In this document: in pieces, positions 30,417-30,431 of the stretch | How positions within the stretch are numbered: position 1 is the first letter of the stretch | How the letters are laid out: each line of letters begins with the position of its first letter | NCBI GenBank assembly: GCA_041494805.1 | Contig: JBGQBN010000055.1 | Location: 1 to 30,431 of the forward strand | Length of the DNA stretch: 30,431 nt | Direction: 5' to 3' | Source: JBGQBN01 sp041494805 | GTDB lineage: Bacteria; Acidobacteriota; Terriglobia; Terriglobales; Acidobacteriaceae | Translations under genes and position numbers: made by a program | The notes under the pieces: model-generated | What the model saw: the letters and a program-made list of their open reading frames with translations, nothing else | Told to the model about the DNA's origin: nothing | The model's database searches: none

Positions 30417-30431
30417 GCCTCCATCCGATGC

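Overview
The window looks like chromosomal DNA of an Acidobacteriota species (inference from gene content, moderately GC-rich). It carries six large FtsX/MacB-type permeases of the acidobacterial duplicated orphan permease (ADOP) kind, two PadR regulators that sit next to ADOP genes, a VWFA-related protein of the acidobacterial type, and intergenic DNA crowded with small repeats. I see no tRNA, rRNA, transposase, phage gene or CRISPR array.

Layout. 1-420 is a 216-bp tandem duplication built around a hairpin repeat. A VWA-domain exported protein (546-1736, +) converges on a divergent serine hydroxymethyltransferase-family enzyme (1938-3407, -). 3408-4500 is gene-free and holds a nested palindromic element and tandem repeats. 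4504-18678 (-) is a single-direction cluster: padR (18319-18678), overlapping by ATGA with the first ADOP gene, followed by four more ADOP genes in a row. Next come an exported M23 peptidase (19180-20073, -), a Tat-exported DJ-1/PfpI-YHS fusion (20438-21373, -), a DEAD-box RNA helicase (22337-23563, +), a primary sigma factor with a TTG start (23942-25648, +), an RRM RNA-binding protein (25728-26075, +) and a 58-residue basic protein (26134-26310, +). The window ends with a second PadR-ADOP pair (26966-30037, +), flanked on both sides by copies of the hairpin repeat that also occurs at 1-420.

How the parts fit. In both ADOP loci a PadR gene leads the permease genes, so autoregulated, signal-responsive expression is likely. 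Twin TGTAGANNNTCTA boxes lie just upstream of the first padR, and a long hairpin covers the ribosome binding site of the second. No ABC ATPase is encoded beside any permease; if these are transporter or mechanotransmission subunits they must borrow an ATPase from elsewhere. The helicase, RRM protein and small basic protein form a plausible RNA-handling neighbourhood on either side of the sigma factor.

The least explained signals are: (1) the five-gene ADOP array with alternating sequence types and homologous gaps; (2) degenerate tandem repeats with a strict 7-bp period but several different consensus words, placed directly behind stop codons in nearly every gap on the left two thirds of the window; (3) the hairpin-repeat arrays that bracket the second PadR-ADOP module.
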